A stretch of DNA of 47,497 nt from a virus: IMG/VR virus record IMGVR_UViG_3300047475_000019, positions 1 to 47,497 of that record; one strand, 5' to 3'. The notes beneath the pieces were generated by a model that worked only from the letters and a program-made list of their open reading frames with translations, made no database searches and was not told the DNA's origin. The translations under genes and the position numbers were made by a program. Shown piece after piece: positions 24,288-30,539 of the stretch. Position 1 is the stretch's first letter; each line of letters begins with the position of its first letter.

Positions 24288-25051
24288 TATTGTGGGCTCT
24301 GTGCAAGTATCTTTTGGTCTGCAAGTAAAGGCATAGTTTTTAATTCTATCTCAAAGTTTGCAGATAAGGTTCTTCTTTCTCCCTCACCATAAAATGGCGA
24401 TACAGAGTGTTTTAACCAATTAGGAAACATTAATAGTTTACCAACTTCTGGTTTTACAAATGCTTCTTGAACTGGTTTTAATTGTTTAATATCACTAGTG
24501 CAGTTCATACCCCAACTAAAAAATGTGAAACCATCAGTAGTACCAGATGCATTATTTAAATCTAGTTTAAGTCCACCAGTCTCGTATTCTTTTGCACTAC
24601 CAGATAATTTTTCTATCTGTGGTGGTACTTTTAAATATAAAATACAAGACATTCCAGTAGGTGTATTAACACCGTGATCGTGTAGTGGATTATAATCACC
24701 TTCATAACTATGTACTGACCACATAGATACACAATCACTTTTTGCATCTGCACAACCTAAAAATTGTAGATATGAAAGTGTAAAACCTTCAAGAAGTGCT
24801 TTCAAACCTTTTACTGGCTTATCTTCAAAGTTCATATCTAATTGTGCAGACTTTTTATTTGCTTTAATTTGTCCTACAAGTTCGTGTGAAAAACTTTTTG
24901 CACTTCCTCTTACACCATCAATATACTCATTAAATTCATCTGTAACATATTCTGGTAAAAATACTTCCAACATATTTAATGCTGGTTTAGTAACCATTGA
25001 CATCTTAATATCTTTTGCAAGATTAATTGCCTGTTCATTTGTATCAACCAT
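24287..25051 (-). CDS. 2OG-Fe(II) oxygenase family protein, 254 aa
   Basis: H124-D125-H126 (YNPLHDHGVNTPTG) and H215 (FPNWLKHSVSP), with R226/R227 (EGERRTLSANFEI), form the iron and 2-oxoglutarate site pattern of the small marine-phage oxygenase family. The N-terminal 90 residues are helical. It is inserted between gp44 and gp62 in the clamp-loader operon, with AGGAG before the ATG. Coupled synthesis with replication proteins is shown by the one-base overlap with gp62. Substrate unknown; protein or nucleotide hydroxylation is possible. Confidence 0.72.
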   Translation of the reverse strand: MVDTNEQAINLAKDIKMSMVTKPALNMLEVFLPEYVTDEFNEYIDGVRGSAKSFSHELVGQIKANKKSAQLDMNFEDKPVKGLKALLEGFTLSYLQFLGCADAKSDCVSMWSVHSYEGDYNPLHDHGVNTPTGMSCILYLKVPPQIEKLSGSAKEYETGGLKLDLNNASGTTDGFTFFSWGMNCTSDIKQLKPVQEAFVKPEVGKLLMFPNWLKHSVSPFYGEGERRTLSANFEIELKTMPLLADQKILAQSPQ

Positions 25052-25059
25052 AATAACTC

Positions 25060-25998
25060 CTATTTAAATTTACACTCACCCATCAACTGTGTTAGACAAG
25101 CAAGTAAATTAATTTCTTGGTCGGCAACAAATGCAGCTTTGTATTGATAGTCTGCAATCAATAAAACTGCTGTTGCGATTGAACGACCATCTTCAAAATA
25201 CTCATAAAGATTGTCATACATTTTTCTAAATATTCTAGCAGGGTCGTTATCTAAATTATTAACAACCCACTTTCTCATACTTGTAAAATCTTTCTCTCTC
25301 AAGAATGTGATTAAATCTCTCATATTCTTTTCAGAAAGGTTTACTAATATTCCACTATCAATTTGTCCAGATGTAGCATATCTTTGTAATTCATTAAGAC
25401 ATCTTCTCCAATCTGGAAAGAACTTCATAATTAATTCTGCAACAACTCTTTCTTCATACTTTACATTCTCTGTTGTGAGAACAGTATTAATACTAGACAT
25501 AAATTGTTTTGCAAGATTAGGTTTTTCAGTTTTGGGGATATTAAATTCAACCACACTACAACGACTATGTAAAGGTTCTATGATTCTATTCTTAAAATTA
25601 CAAGTAAGAATAAATCCACAGTTCTTGTGAAACTCTTCTATCATACCACGAAGTGCTGGTTGTGTTGATTGTGCATTTAGATAATCTGCCTCATCAATAA
25701 TGATAAACTTTCTACTACCCTCTAACGACATAGTAGATGCAAAGTTTTTCATTTTATTACGAAGTACATCAATACCAGATTCTTCAGAACCGTTAATCAT
25801 AATATAATCATAACCTATTTGTTCTAACATCGCCTTTGCAACTGTTGTTTTACCAACACCAGGCCCTCCAGTTAGTAATAGATTAGGAATACCATTCTTA
25901 ACAAACTCAGAAAAAGTTTTCTTTAGATTTTCTGGTAATACACAATCTTGTATAGTTTTAGGTCTATACTTCTCAACCCATAAAAAGGTGTTATTCAT
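25060..25998 (-). CDS. 44: Clamp loader large subunit gp44
   Basis: This 312-residue AAA+ ATPase has Walker A GGPGVGKTTVAKAM (about 43-56), Walker B FIIIDEADYL, the SRC motif (LHSRCSVVEF) with the arginine finger, and a helical C-terminal collar domain. Its N-terminus (LWVEKYRPKTIQDCVLPE) is the classic clamp-loader start. With gp62 it opens gp45 and places it on primer-template DNA. It lies directly after gp45 with a 9-bp gap, the T4 order. Confidence 0.94.
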   Translation of the reverse strand: MNNTFLWVEKYRPKTIQDCVLPENLKKTFSEFVKNGIPNLLLTGGPGVGKTTVAKAMLEQIGYDYIMINGSEESGIDVLRNKMKNFASTMSLEGSRKFIIIDEADYLNAQSTQPALRGMIEEFHKNCGFILTCNFKNRIIEPLHSRCSVVEFNIPKTEKPNLAKQFMSSINTVLTTENVKYEERVVAELIMKFFPDWRRCLNELQRYATSGQIDSGILVNLSEKNMRDLITFLREKDFTSMRKWVVNNLDNDPARIFRKMYDNLYEYFEDGRSIATAVLLIADYQYKAAFVADQEINLLACLTQLMGECKFK

Positions 25999-26007
25999 TT
26001 AACTCCC

Positions 26008-26682
26008 CTATGAATTGTATGTTGATTCTGGTTCTAATGCAATAAAATATGATACATCTAAATCTTTATGTTGGAAATAAGAAATACCTTTAGATGAAAC
26101 TTGTACTTTATAATCACCAGGCAATAGTTTTAAATTCTCTACTTTAAAATAGAATTCAAAAGATGCAGTTGCACCATTACCGATTGTGATTGCAAAGTCA
26201 TTTGATGCTTTGTTCTTTTTATCTTTTACTTTTAGTTGTATTGTACTATCTTTTTGACCAGTTAATACTAAATCAGATACACCTAATGTACCAGCTGCAG
26301 TAATAACTTTCTTTAGATTTACTTCTGTGATATCAACCTCTGCATCAACAGATGGCATACTAATTTCTTTATCAACTGTAACGATAACAGATGGGTCAGA
26401 ATAATGATACTTACAACTTGAACTATTATCTTCTTCTGCGATAGTCATATACTTATCATTAAAAGATAAAACTGGTTCTTTAAATAAAGACATAGCTGCA
26501 AGATATTCATTTAAATTGTAGATAGGAATCTCTTGTGAGAACTCATCTGGAACAGTTGCAGATGCAACAATGTTTTTCATTGCAGATACAGTTTTTAACT
26601 GATTACCTTGTTTGATTAAAATGTTTTGATTGATTTGAGAATAGTTTTTTAATATTTCTTTAGTCTGATTTGACAATTTCAT
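26008..26682 (-). CDS. 45: Sliding clamp gp45
   Basis: This 224-residue trimeric processivity clamp matches T4 gp45 in length. It begins MKLSNQTKEILKNYSQINQN and continues through IPIYNLNEYLAAMSLF, DPSVIVTVD and DLVLTGQKDSTIQLKVKD to LDVSYFIALEPESTYN, all typical of marine gp45. It tethers gp43 and also activates late transcription with gp55. It overlaps the DUF3310 gene by 23 bp, and both come from the promoter at 26937-26909. Confidence 0.92.
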   Translation of the reverse strand: MKLSNQTKEILKNYSQINQNILIKQGNQLKTVSAMKNIVASATVPDEFSQEIPIYNLNEYLAAMSLFKEPVLSFNDKYMTIAEEDNSSSCKYHYSDPSVIVTVDKEISMPSVDAEVDITEVNLKKVITAAGTLGVSDLVLTGQKDSTIQLKVKDKKNKASNDFAITIGNGATASFEFYFKVENLKLLPGDYKVQVSSKGISYFQHKDLDVSYFIALEPESTYNS

Positions 26683-26902
26683 TATTTAGTTCCTTCACTT
26701 CAATAAGTTTATTTAAGTACCATTGGGCTTTCTTTAAGTCCTCAGTACCATTTTTATAATTGTATCTCCAAATGTATTTTAATATATTACCTTGAAGATA
26801 GCTTTCAAAACCATCACCAGTTGCACATTCTATTGCATCTATACATTCAATTTTTTGTTGATTGTAATGTGGTGGGTGGTTAACATTATCTATTTTTTTC
26901 AT
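26660..26902 (-). CDS. DUF3310 (SaV-like) small protein, 80 aa
   Basis: The sequence HPPHYNQQKIECIDAIE, followed by GNILKYIWRYNYKNGTEDLK and AQWYLNKLIEV, is the DUF3310 signature found in many phages. The family has been loosely called nucleotide kinase, but its biochemical role is not settled. No Shine-Dalgarno is visible. TATAAT is 6 nt from the ATG, so the mRNA is probably leaderless. It is the first gene of the clamp and clamp-loader operon. Confidence 0.82.
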   Translation of the reverse strand: MKKIDNVNHPPHYNQQKIECIDAIECATGDGFESYLQGNILKYIWRYNYKNGTEDLKKAQWYLNKLIEVKELNNEIVKSD

Positions 26903-26908
26903 AAGACC

Positions 26909-26937
26909 ATTATATATTAAAGGTGGGGTTTTGTCAA
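26909..26937 (-). promoter_or_regulatory. Consensus promoter embedded in the hsp20 terminator
   Basis: TTGACA (26937-26932), 17 bp and TATAAT (26914-26909) match all 12 positions. The -35 starts in the loop of the hairpin at 26922-26944. Six nt (GGTCTT) lead to the ATG at 26902. Confidence 0.78.
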
Positions 26938-26944
26938 CCCCACC
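26922..26944 (-). terminator. Terminator-like hairpin after hsp20
   Basis: GGTGGGGTT and AACCCCACC pair perfectly (9 bp) around a 5-nt loop, 7 bp after the Hsp20 stop. A modest TTTAATATAT tract follows on the minus strand. The same bases serve the next promoter. Confidence 0.65.
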
Positions 26945-26951
26945 GATAAAT

Positions 26952-27380
26952 TTATTTTACTTCAATCGTTTGAGGTTTTTTGTGGTCAGGCACAATTCTT
27001 TCTAATGCAATGTATAACATTCCATTTTCCATTTTTGCACCTTTTACTTTCATCTCATCTGATAAAGTAAAACTTCTTTTGAAACTTTTGTGAGAAATAC
27101 CTCTGTGTATTAAAGTATTCTCATTTGTATCACCTTCTATTTTTTTAGATGAGATACTTAAAGTTCCTTCTTTTAGTTCAATATCAATGTCTTTTTTGGA
27201 ATAACCAGCCAAGGCCATCTCAATTTGATAGTTGTAGTCATCATTTTTGACTATGTTATATGGTGGGAATCCACCACTTGTTGTATGAAAGTCAGTATCA
27301 AAAAGTCTATCAAATAGACTATCAAAACCAACTGTATACGGTGTTAACCTATTACGGTCTAATGTTGCTAAAGTATTCAT
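26952..27380 (-). CDS. Small heat-shock protein Hsp20
   Basis: This 142-residue alpha-crystallin-domain chaperone begins with the IbpA-like LTPYTVGFDSLFDRLFD. It then has PPYNIVKNDDYNYQIEMALA (start of the domain), GYSKKDIDIELKEGTLSI, and the ending RSFTLSDEMKVKGAKMENGMLYIAL plus ERIVPD. Phage Hsp20 is common in marine myophages and may protect folding during head assembly or heat stress. The gene is monocistronic, followed by a hairpin. Its 5' leader holds three hairpins, the last of which sequesters the AAGGAG site with a ROSE-type UUGCU strand. Temperature control of translation is therefore likely. Confidence 0.93.
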   Translation of the reverse strand: MNTLATLDRNRLTPYTVGFDSLFDRLFDTDFHTTSGGFPPYNIVKNDDYNYQIEMALAGYSKKDIDIELKEGTLSISSKKIEGDTNENTLIHRGISHKSFKRSFTLSDEMKVKGAKMENGMLYIALERIVPDHKKPQTIEVK

Positions 27381-27384
27381 ATCT

Positions 27385-27462
27385 ATCTCCTTCTTTAAGC
27401 AAGATTAATATTGAGTCCCAAAAAGGCAACTCATAAAATTGGGGTTTTTTATAGAGAACCCC
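27385..27462 (-). ncRNA. Candidate ROSE-like RNA thermometer in hsp20 5'UTR
   Basis: On the minus-strand transcript three consecutive hairpins precede the ATG: 27462-27441 (GGGGTT/AACCCC), 27433-27412 (TGAGT..CC/GG..ACTCA with a 2-nt bulge) and 27405-27385. In the last, ATCTT-G-CTT pairs with AAG-GAGAT around an AAAG loop, leaving one bulged G and burying the whole AAGGAG site. UUGCU opposite the Shine-Dalgarno with a bulged G is the hallmark of ROSE elements, which control small heat-shock genes in proteobacteria. Fold drawn by hand, no energy calculation. Confidence 0.65.
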
Positions 27463-27473
27463 ATAACTCTATT

Positions 27474-27481
27474 TATTTATG
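27474..27481 (-). promoter_or_regulatory. Late-type element (CATAAATA) before the hsp20 leader
   Basis: CATAAATA fits the relaxed NATAAATA late octamer of marine T4-like phages. Initiation about 6-7 nt on would begin the RNA just before the first leader hairpin. Confidence 0.4.
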
Positions 27482-27544
27482 ACACTCTAGGGTAGGTATA
27501 CTATATTGTGTCATTGAGAAGTCTTATGAACGGCTTCTCATCTA

Positions 27545-27552
27545 TATTTATA
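27545..27552 (-). promoter_or_regulatory. Late-type TATAAATA with overlapping sigma70-like box
   Basis: TATAAATA (27552-27545) overlaps a possible TTGACT-17-TATATA promoter whose -35 is at about 27577-27572. Either would transcribe a longer hsp20 leader of over 150 nt. Confidence 0.4.
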
Positions 27553-27592
27553 TATTATTACACTACCATAGAGTCAATAATTTGTCAAGTCC

Positions 27593-28546
27593 CTAAGCAA
27601 CTTCTGCCATTTTTAATGCAGTATCAAGTGCTTTTAACTTAACTCTTCTGTTCCTACCATACCAAGCAGAAGTAAGTCTTCCGTCAGTAGTAGAACCTTG
27701 TTGGTGGTCAGTATTAAAAGTTACTGCATTAAACGCCTGCCACCAAGTACCTTTTGCATACTGATTACCAGGCTGAGTTTCAATAACTTCAAACGCTTTC
27801 CTACCATTAACTGTTGTCGGAACAGATGGGTTTTTAATATCATCATCTTTGATATTAGATGGATATACTGTGTTAAGATACTCAACAAGTCTTTCAGTAG
27901 TATATCTTTTACTACCAAGAAACTCTGCCATAGTCTTGTAATTATCCATTTTTTCTTTTGCAATACCAAGTTGTTCTTTAACCATTGCTGGATTAAACTC
28001 TCTTCTATGATTTACTTTTACCATAGAATCACTATCGGTACTCAAAGATAAAGTTAAAGTGTTATTACAAACAACCCTAATAGGTGTCATTCTAATATCA
28101 ATAGACTTACCAAACTGATGTGGATTTGAAAACAACATATAGTTTTCTACCTCATCACCTTTGAATAATTCAAAACTTTGTTTAACTTTTGCAAGAGCCC
28201 ATACCATTTTACCGTCCATTAAAGAACCAGCAGTATGCATCTCTAAATCACCAGCTTCAACATACTCAGAAAAGAAATCAAACGCTTCTTTGTTTTGAAC
28301 TGGATTCCAGTTTTGTCCTACACTTGGTGCAAGAACTTTGTTATCAGAACTTCTAACTAATGCAAATGAACCAGTCTTTTGTTGTCCAGATGGGTTATCT
28401 ACATAAGTAGGTAGTTTTTGTACATACCAATCTAAACCAGATTGTTTTAACATCTCGTCAGTTGATAAATCGTGTGGAACTTTTGTTCCTAATCCGTGCC
28501 AAGGCACTTCTCCAGCATATGCCATTGTCTCAACAGCTGCAACCAT
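27593..28546 (-). CDS. DUF932 protein, 317 aa
   Basis: This belongs to the DUF932 (phage/plasmid-like) family. The N-terminal METMAYAGEVPWHGLGTKV is the characteristic MAY..E.PWHGLG motif. Later conserved parts are FEVIETQPGNQYAKGTWWQAF, then NAVTFNTDHQQG and GRNRRVKLKALD. The biochemical role is not known; members are common on plasmids and phages and often near replication or recombination genes. AAAAGGAG precedes the ATG, and a perfect consensus promoter drives it as the first gene, so it is probably strongly and early expressed. A leaderless 19-codon mini-ORF overlaps its start. Confidence 0.85.
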   Translation of the reverse strand: MVAAVETMAYAGEVPWHGLGTKVPHDLSTDEMLKQSGLDWYVQKLPTYVDNPSGQQKTGSFALVRSSDNKVLAPSVGQNWNPVQNKEAFDFFSEYVEAGDLEMHTAGSLMDGKMVWALAKVKQSFELFKGDEVENYMLFSNPHQFGKSIDIRMTPIRVVCNNTLTLSLSTDSDSMVKVNHRREFNPAMVKEQLGIAKEKMDNYKTMAEFLGSKRYTTERLVEYLNTVYPSNIKDDDIKNPSVPTTVNGRKAFEVIETQPGNQYAKGTWWQAFNAVTFNTDHQQGSTTDGRLTSAWYGRNRRVKLKALDTALKMAEVA

Positions 28547-28589
28547 AATATACTCCTTTTTTAATTGTTATTATGTTATTTGTTATCAT
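28530..28589 (-). other. Possible leaderless mini-ORF upstream of DUF932
   Basis: ATG at 28589, exactly 6 nt after TATAAT, opens a 19-codon frame beginning MITNNIITIKKG. It covers the Shine-Dalgarno and start of the DUF932 gene in another frame. It could couple or attenuate translation, or be accidental. Confidence 0.25.
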
Positions 28590-28595
28590 AACTAT

Positions 28596-28623
28596 ATTAT
28601 ACTTGTTTTTGGAACAATGTCAA
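28596..28623 (-). promoter_or_regulatory. Perfect consensus promoter for DUF932
   Basis: GGGGTTGACA with the hexamer at 28623-28618, 16 bp, and TATAAT (28601-28596): all 12 consensus positions match. Confidence 0.78.
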
Positions 28624-28664
28624 CCCCTTTTTGTATTTTTTTGATATTTTATTTGTGAATATAC

Positions 28665-28693
28665 TTTATATTTTTTATACAGAATACTATATA
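28665..28693 (+). promoter_or_regulatory. Weak plus-strand promoter candidate
   Basis: TTTATA (28665-28670), 17 bp and TATATA (28688-28693) precede the plus-strand micro-gene. Each hexamer matches four of six consensus bases in very AT-rich DNA, so it is only suggestive. Confidence 0.3.
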
Positions 28694-28723
28694 AAGATAT
28701 AGACCAAGCCATAGGGGATTCAA

Positions 28724-28792
28724 ATGAATTTATTTACGATTACAGTGTCAGTATTCACAATATTAATGAGTATAGGAATGGGAATCAACTAA
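28724..28792 (+). CDS. Plus-strand hydrophobic micro-protein, 22 aa
   Basis: An ATG preceded by AGGGGA (5 nt spacing) opens a 22-codon frame starting MNLFTITVSVFTILMSIGMG. It is almost entirely hydrophobic and could form one transmembrane helix with no charged residue. The stop codon abuts a strong hairpin terminator. It is the only plus-strand coding sequence in the window that I can support, in an otherwise unexplained 334-bp gap. The good ribosome-binding site and terminator argue for a real gene. Such peptides can be holin-like, toxin-like or complex subunits; none is shown. It converges on a 17-residue peptide gene. Confidence 0.5.
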   Translation: MNLFTITVSVFTILMSIGMGIN

Positions 28793-28794
28793 AA

Positions 28795-28821
28795 AAAAAG
28801 GGAACACGAAGTTCCCTTTTT
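28795..28821. terminator. Bidirectional terminator
   Basis: AAAAAGGGAAC pairs with GTTCCCTTTTT (11 bp) around a 5-nt loop (TTCGT on the minus strand). T-runs lie on both sides (nine on the minus strand, five on the plus). It ends both convergent micro-genes. Confidence 0.85.
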
Positions 28822-28822
28822 C

Positions 28823-28876
28823 TTATACTATATAAGGTAATAGCAAATACCCTACAATACCTATTGCAATCCACAT
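28823..28876 (-). CDS. Hydrophobic micro-protein, 17 aa
   Basis: The frame MWIAIGIVGYLLLPYIV starts at 28876 with GGAG 7 nt upstream and ends at the shared terminator. It is a single hydrophobic segment long enough to span most of a membrane. It starts 5 bp after the stop of the glycine-zipper protein gene, so it looks like the last gene of the envelope-protein operon. No family is recognised at this length. The ribosome-binding site and placement give moderate support. Confidence 0.45.
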   Translation of the reverse strand: MWIAIGIVGYLLLPYIV

Positions 28877-28880
28877 ATTT

Positions 28881-29201
28881 TTACTCCATATGTACGACTA
28901 CCCATTGTCCAAACTCTCTGCAAGCCATTCCTACACGATTAGTTCCAGTAATAAACTTTTTACATCTTTTACTTTCTATATCGTGTATTTCTTCAGTTCG
29001 GTCAATATGTTGACCGACTTGACCACCAATGAATAATCCTAGTAGTCCACTAGCCGCAAGTGCATATGGGTCAGAAACATTTAACTGTTTTGCACCCACT
29101 ACACCTAGAAATGCACCAACACCTTCAAATAATCCCTTTTTAGGTTGACTAAATGCAGTTGTTGATGCAAACAGAAAAATTAAGACAATAAATAATCTCA
29201 T
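28881..29201 (-). CDS. Exported glycine-zipper protein, 106 aa
   Basis: I chose the ATG at 29201, which overlaps the previous stop (TAATG), because it gives a clean Sec signal peptide: MRLFIVLIFLFASTTAFS, cut before QPKKG. The mature part has a glycine-zipper-like hydrophobic stretch (YALAASGLLGLFIGGQVGQH), as in outer-membrane-associated 17-kDa-type proteins. Two cysteines lie near the C-terminus (SKRCKKF, GMACREF). It is in an operon of exported proteins. It probably acts at the host envelope, but whether it alters receptors, excludes other phages or aids release is unknown. Confidence 0.6.
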   Translation of the reverse strand: MRLFIVLIFLFASTTAFSQPKKGLFEGVGAFLGVVGAKQLNVSDPYALAASGLLGLFIGGQVGQHIDRTEEIHDIESKRCKKFITGTNRVGMACREFGQWVVVHME

Positions 29202-29908
29202 TACTCTGTCATCCATTTATCAGGCCCATATGAGGGAACTGTTCTGATGTGTCTATTATTATCACCCAAGTCATCCAATTCTTTTTCTATATTAGATAAA
29301 GATTGTACTTCGTCTTGGTTTAAAGATTTGTCAACACTTCTTTCTAATTCTTTAAATGCATTATTAGAACGAAGTTTTGCATATACAGCTCTGTCTTTTC
29401 TCATTCTATTCATAAGTATTTTTATAGCTTCTTCATCAGAATATTCTAATAATACAAATGAACGATATTGAGTTCCAGCAGGATATACTTCCATATCTTT
29501 AATTTTATAACCAGCAACATCTACTGATGCAATTACATTTTTAGATACTCTTTCTAATTCATTTAATACTTGAGAATCTAAATCCGTAGTACCAGTTTTT
29601 GCAATAAATTGTTTGGTCATACTATTAAGTTTACCATTTATTCTATCTGCAAGAACTGTTTTAGCGTTCATAGTTGCAATATCAACAGATAATTGTAAAT
29701 CTGGTGCGATTGCAGTTCCAGATGAGTAAATCATTTTTTCATCTTCTGGAAGTTCTTTGAACCAATTTGGTATAACACTAGATGTACTTTCAACTTTCTG
29801 TATTTGTTGTTGAATCTCTGGTGTTTCAACCAAAGGGTCAACATCTACTTTTGTTGCACAAGAACCTAGTGCGATGAGAGGCAAGATGCTAAATAACTTC
29901 TTCTTCAT
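29201..29908 (-). CDS. Lipoprotein, LPP20-like, 235 aa
   Basis: The N-terminus MKKKLFSILPLIALGSC is a lipoprotein signal with a lipobox (L-G-S-C, acyl Cys at residue 17). The mature region has IPNWFKELPEDEKMIYSSGT followed by LSVDIATMNAKTVLADRING, the P.WF...iy..GtA...a...A...LA pattern of LPP20/FlgP-type lipoproteins. A helical C-terminal region is rich in charged residues. It overlaps the small lipoprotein gene before it by 20 bp. Envelope proteins of this type are unusual for a lytic phage but have been noted among pelagimyophages in curli-like loci, from memory. Function unknown. Confidence 0.65.
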   Translation of the reverse strand: MKKKLFSILPLIALGSCATKVDVDPLVETPEIQQQIQKVESTSSVIPNWFKELPEDEKMIYSSGTAIAPDLQLSVDIATMNAKTVLADRINGKLNSMTKQFIAKTGTTDLDSQVLNELERVSKNVIASVDVAGYKIKDMEVYPAGTQYRSFVLLEYSDEEAIKILMNRMRKDRAVYAKLRSNNAFKELERSVDKSLNQDEVQSLSNIEKELDDLGDNNRHIRTVPSYGPDKWMTE

Positions 29909-30083
29909 AATTAATCACCTCCTCTTCATCAGAATTTTGTAGTTTCTCTTTTCCCCAACCAGATACATCTTTTATATCTTGGCCAAATCCAGAAACAGTA
30001 CCACAAGACTGTGTAAATATAAGTAGAGCAAAAACTCCACATAAAATTAAAACATTGGTTAAAATGCCTTTTCTTTTATTCAT
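29889..30083 (-). CDS. Small lipoprotein, 64 aa
   Basis: A basic N-terminus, a hydrophobic core (ILTNVLILCGVFALLIF) and TQSCGTVSG form an entericidin-like lipoprotein signal with Cys27 as the likely acyl site. The mature part is about 37 residues and strongly acidic at the end (DEEEVINYEEEVI). It lies 3 bp after the stop of a periplasmic protein gene and overlaps the larger lipoprotein gene by 20 bp. A possible internal promoter is at 30185-30157. Confidence 0.6.
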   Translation of the reverse strand: MNKRKGILTNVLILCGVFALLIFTQSCGTVSGFGQDIKDVSGWGKEKLQNSDEEEVINYEEEVI

Positions 30084-30086
30084 ATA

Positions 30087-30539
30087 TCACCTATTACATT
30101 GTTTAAGTTTAACTTCTTGTAATCCCAACCCTGGCATTACAACATTAAGTGTCTCTATTGTACACTCAATTCTTTGTTTTGTCAAGTCCCTAACTTGACA
30201 ATTTAAATTTTTTGTTGATTCTAATGTTTCTGGAACAAACTCTTGTAATAATCTTTCTTTTGCACGATTAACTGCATTTTGACAAGCTTCGTTTTCTGAC
30301 ATATCTGGTGTGAATATATAATCTTCTGAAGTGATATACCATTTACCTTGTACTTTTGCTTTAATTATTACTTTACATTTCTTTGTTTCTCTAAAATACT
30401 CTGTTACTGTTTTATCTTTAACTTCTAATGATTCTATTGTTCCTTGAATTGTAGATGTAGTTTGATTATCATATTCACAAGGGTTTGTTGCGAAAACAAA
30501 TGATGGTAATAAACATAATACACTAATCTTTTTAATCAT
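30087..30539 (-). CDS. Exported cysteine-rich protein, 150 aa
   Basis: MIKKISVLCLLPSFVFA is a Sec signal peptide, with cleavage before TNPCEYDN. The mature domain has several cysteines (NPCEY, KKCKV, NEACQ, LNCQV, IECTI, KQCNR) that could form disulfides in the periplasm. Its strand-rich pattern (TIQGTIESLEVKDKTVTEYF, CKVIIKAKVQGKWYI) suggests a compact beta domain. It overlaps gp46 by 4 bp, so the envelope genes are co-translated with a recombination gene. No specific family is recognised. Confidence 0.6.
   Translation of the reverse strand: MIKKISVLCLLPSFVFATNPCEYDNQTTSTIQGTIESLEVKDKTVTEYFRETKKCKVIIKAKVQGKWYITSEDYIFTPDMSENEACQNAVNRAKERLLQEFVPETLESTKNLNCQVRDLTKQRIECTIETLNVVMPGLGLQEVKLKQCNR
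30157..30185 (-). promoter_or_regulatory. Internal sigma70-type promoter candidate
   Basis: TTGACA (30185-30180), 17 bp and TACAAT (30162-30157) lie inside the cysteine-rich protein gene and point at the lipoprotein genes. An 8-bp inverted repeat (TGTCAAGT/ACTTGACA, 30180-30200) overlaps the -35. Confidence 0.45.

Noticed and set aside
27441-27462. GGGGTT/AACCCC hairpin as terminator of the DUF932 gene
   Set aside because: It is over 130 bp past the stop and followed by only a short T-run. It fits better as the first hairpin of the hsp20 leader, although both roles are possible.
29201-29216. Earlier start for the glycine-zipper protein
   Set aside because: The extra MDDRV residues would place acidic charge before the signal peptide; the ATG at 29201 overlaps the previous stop and gives a clean signal.
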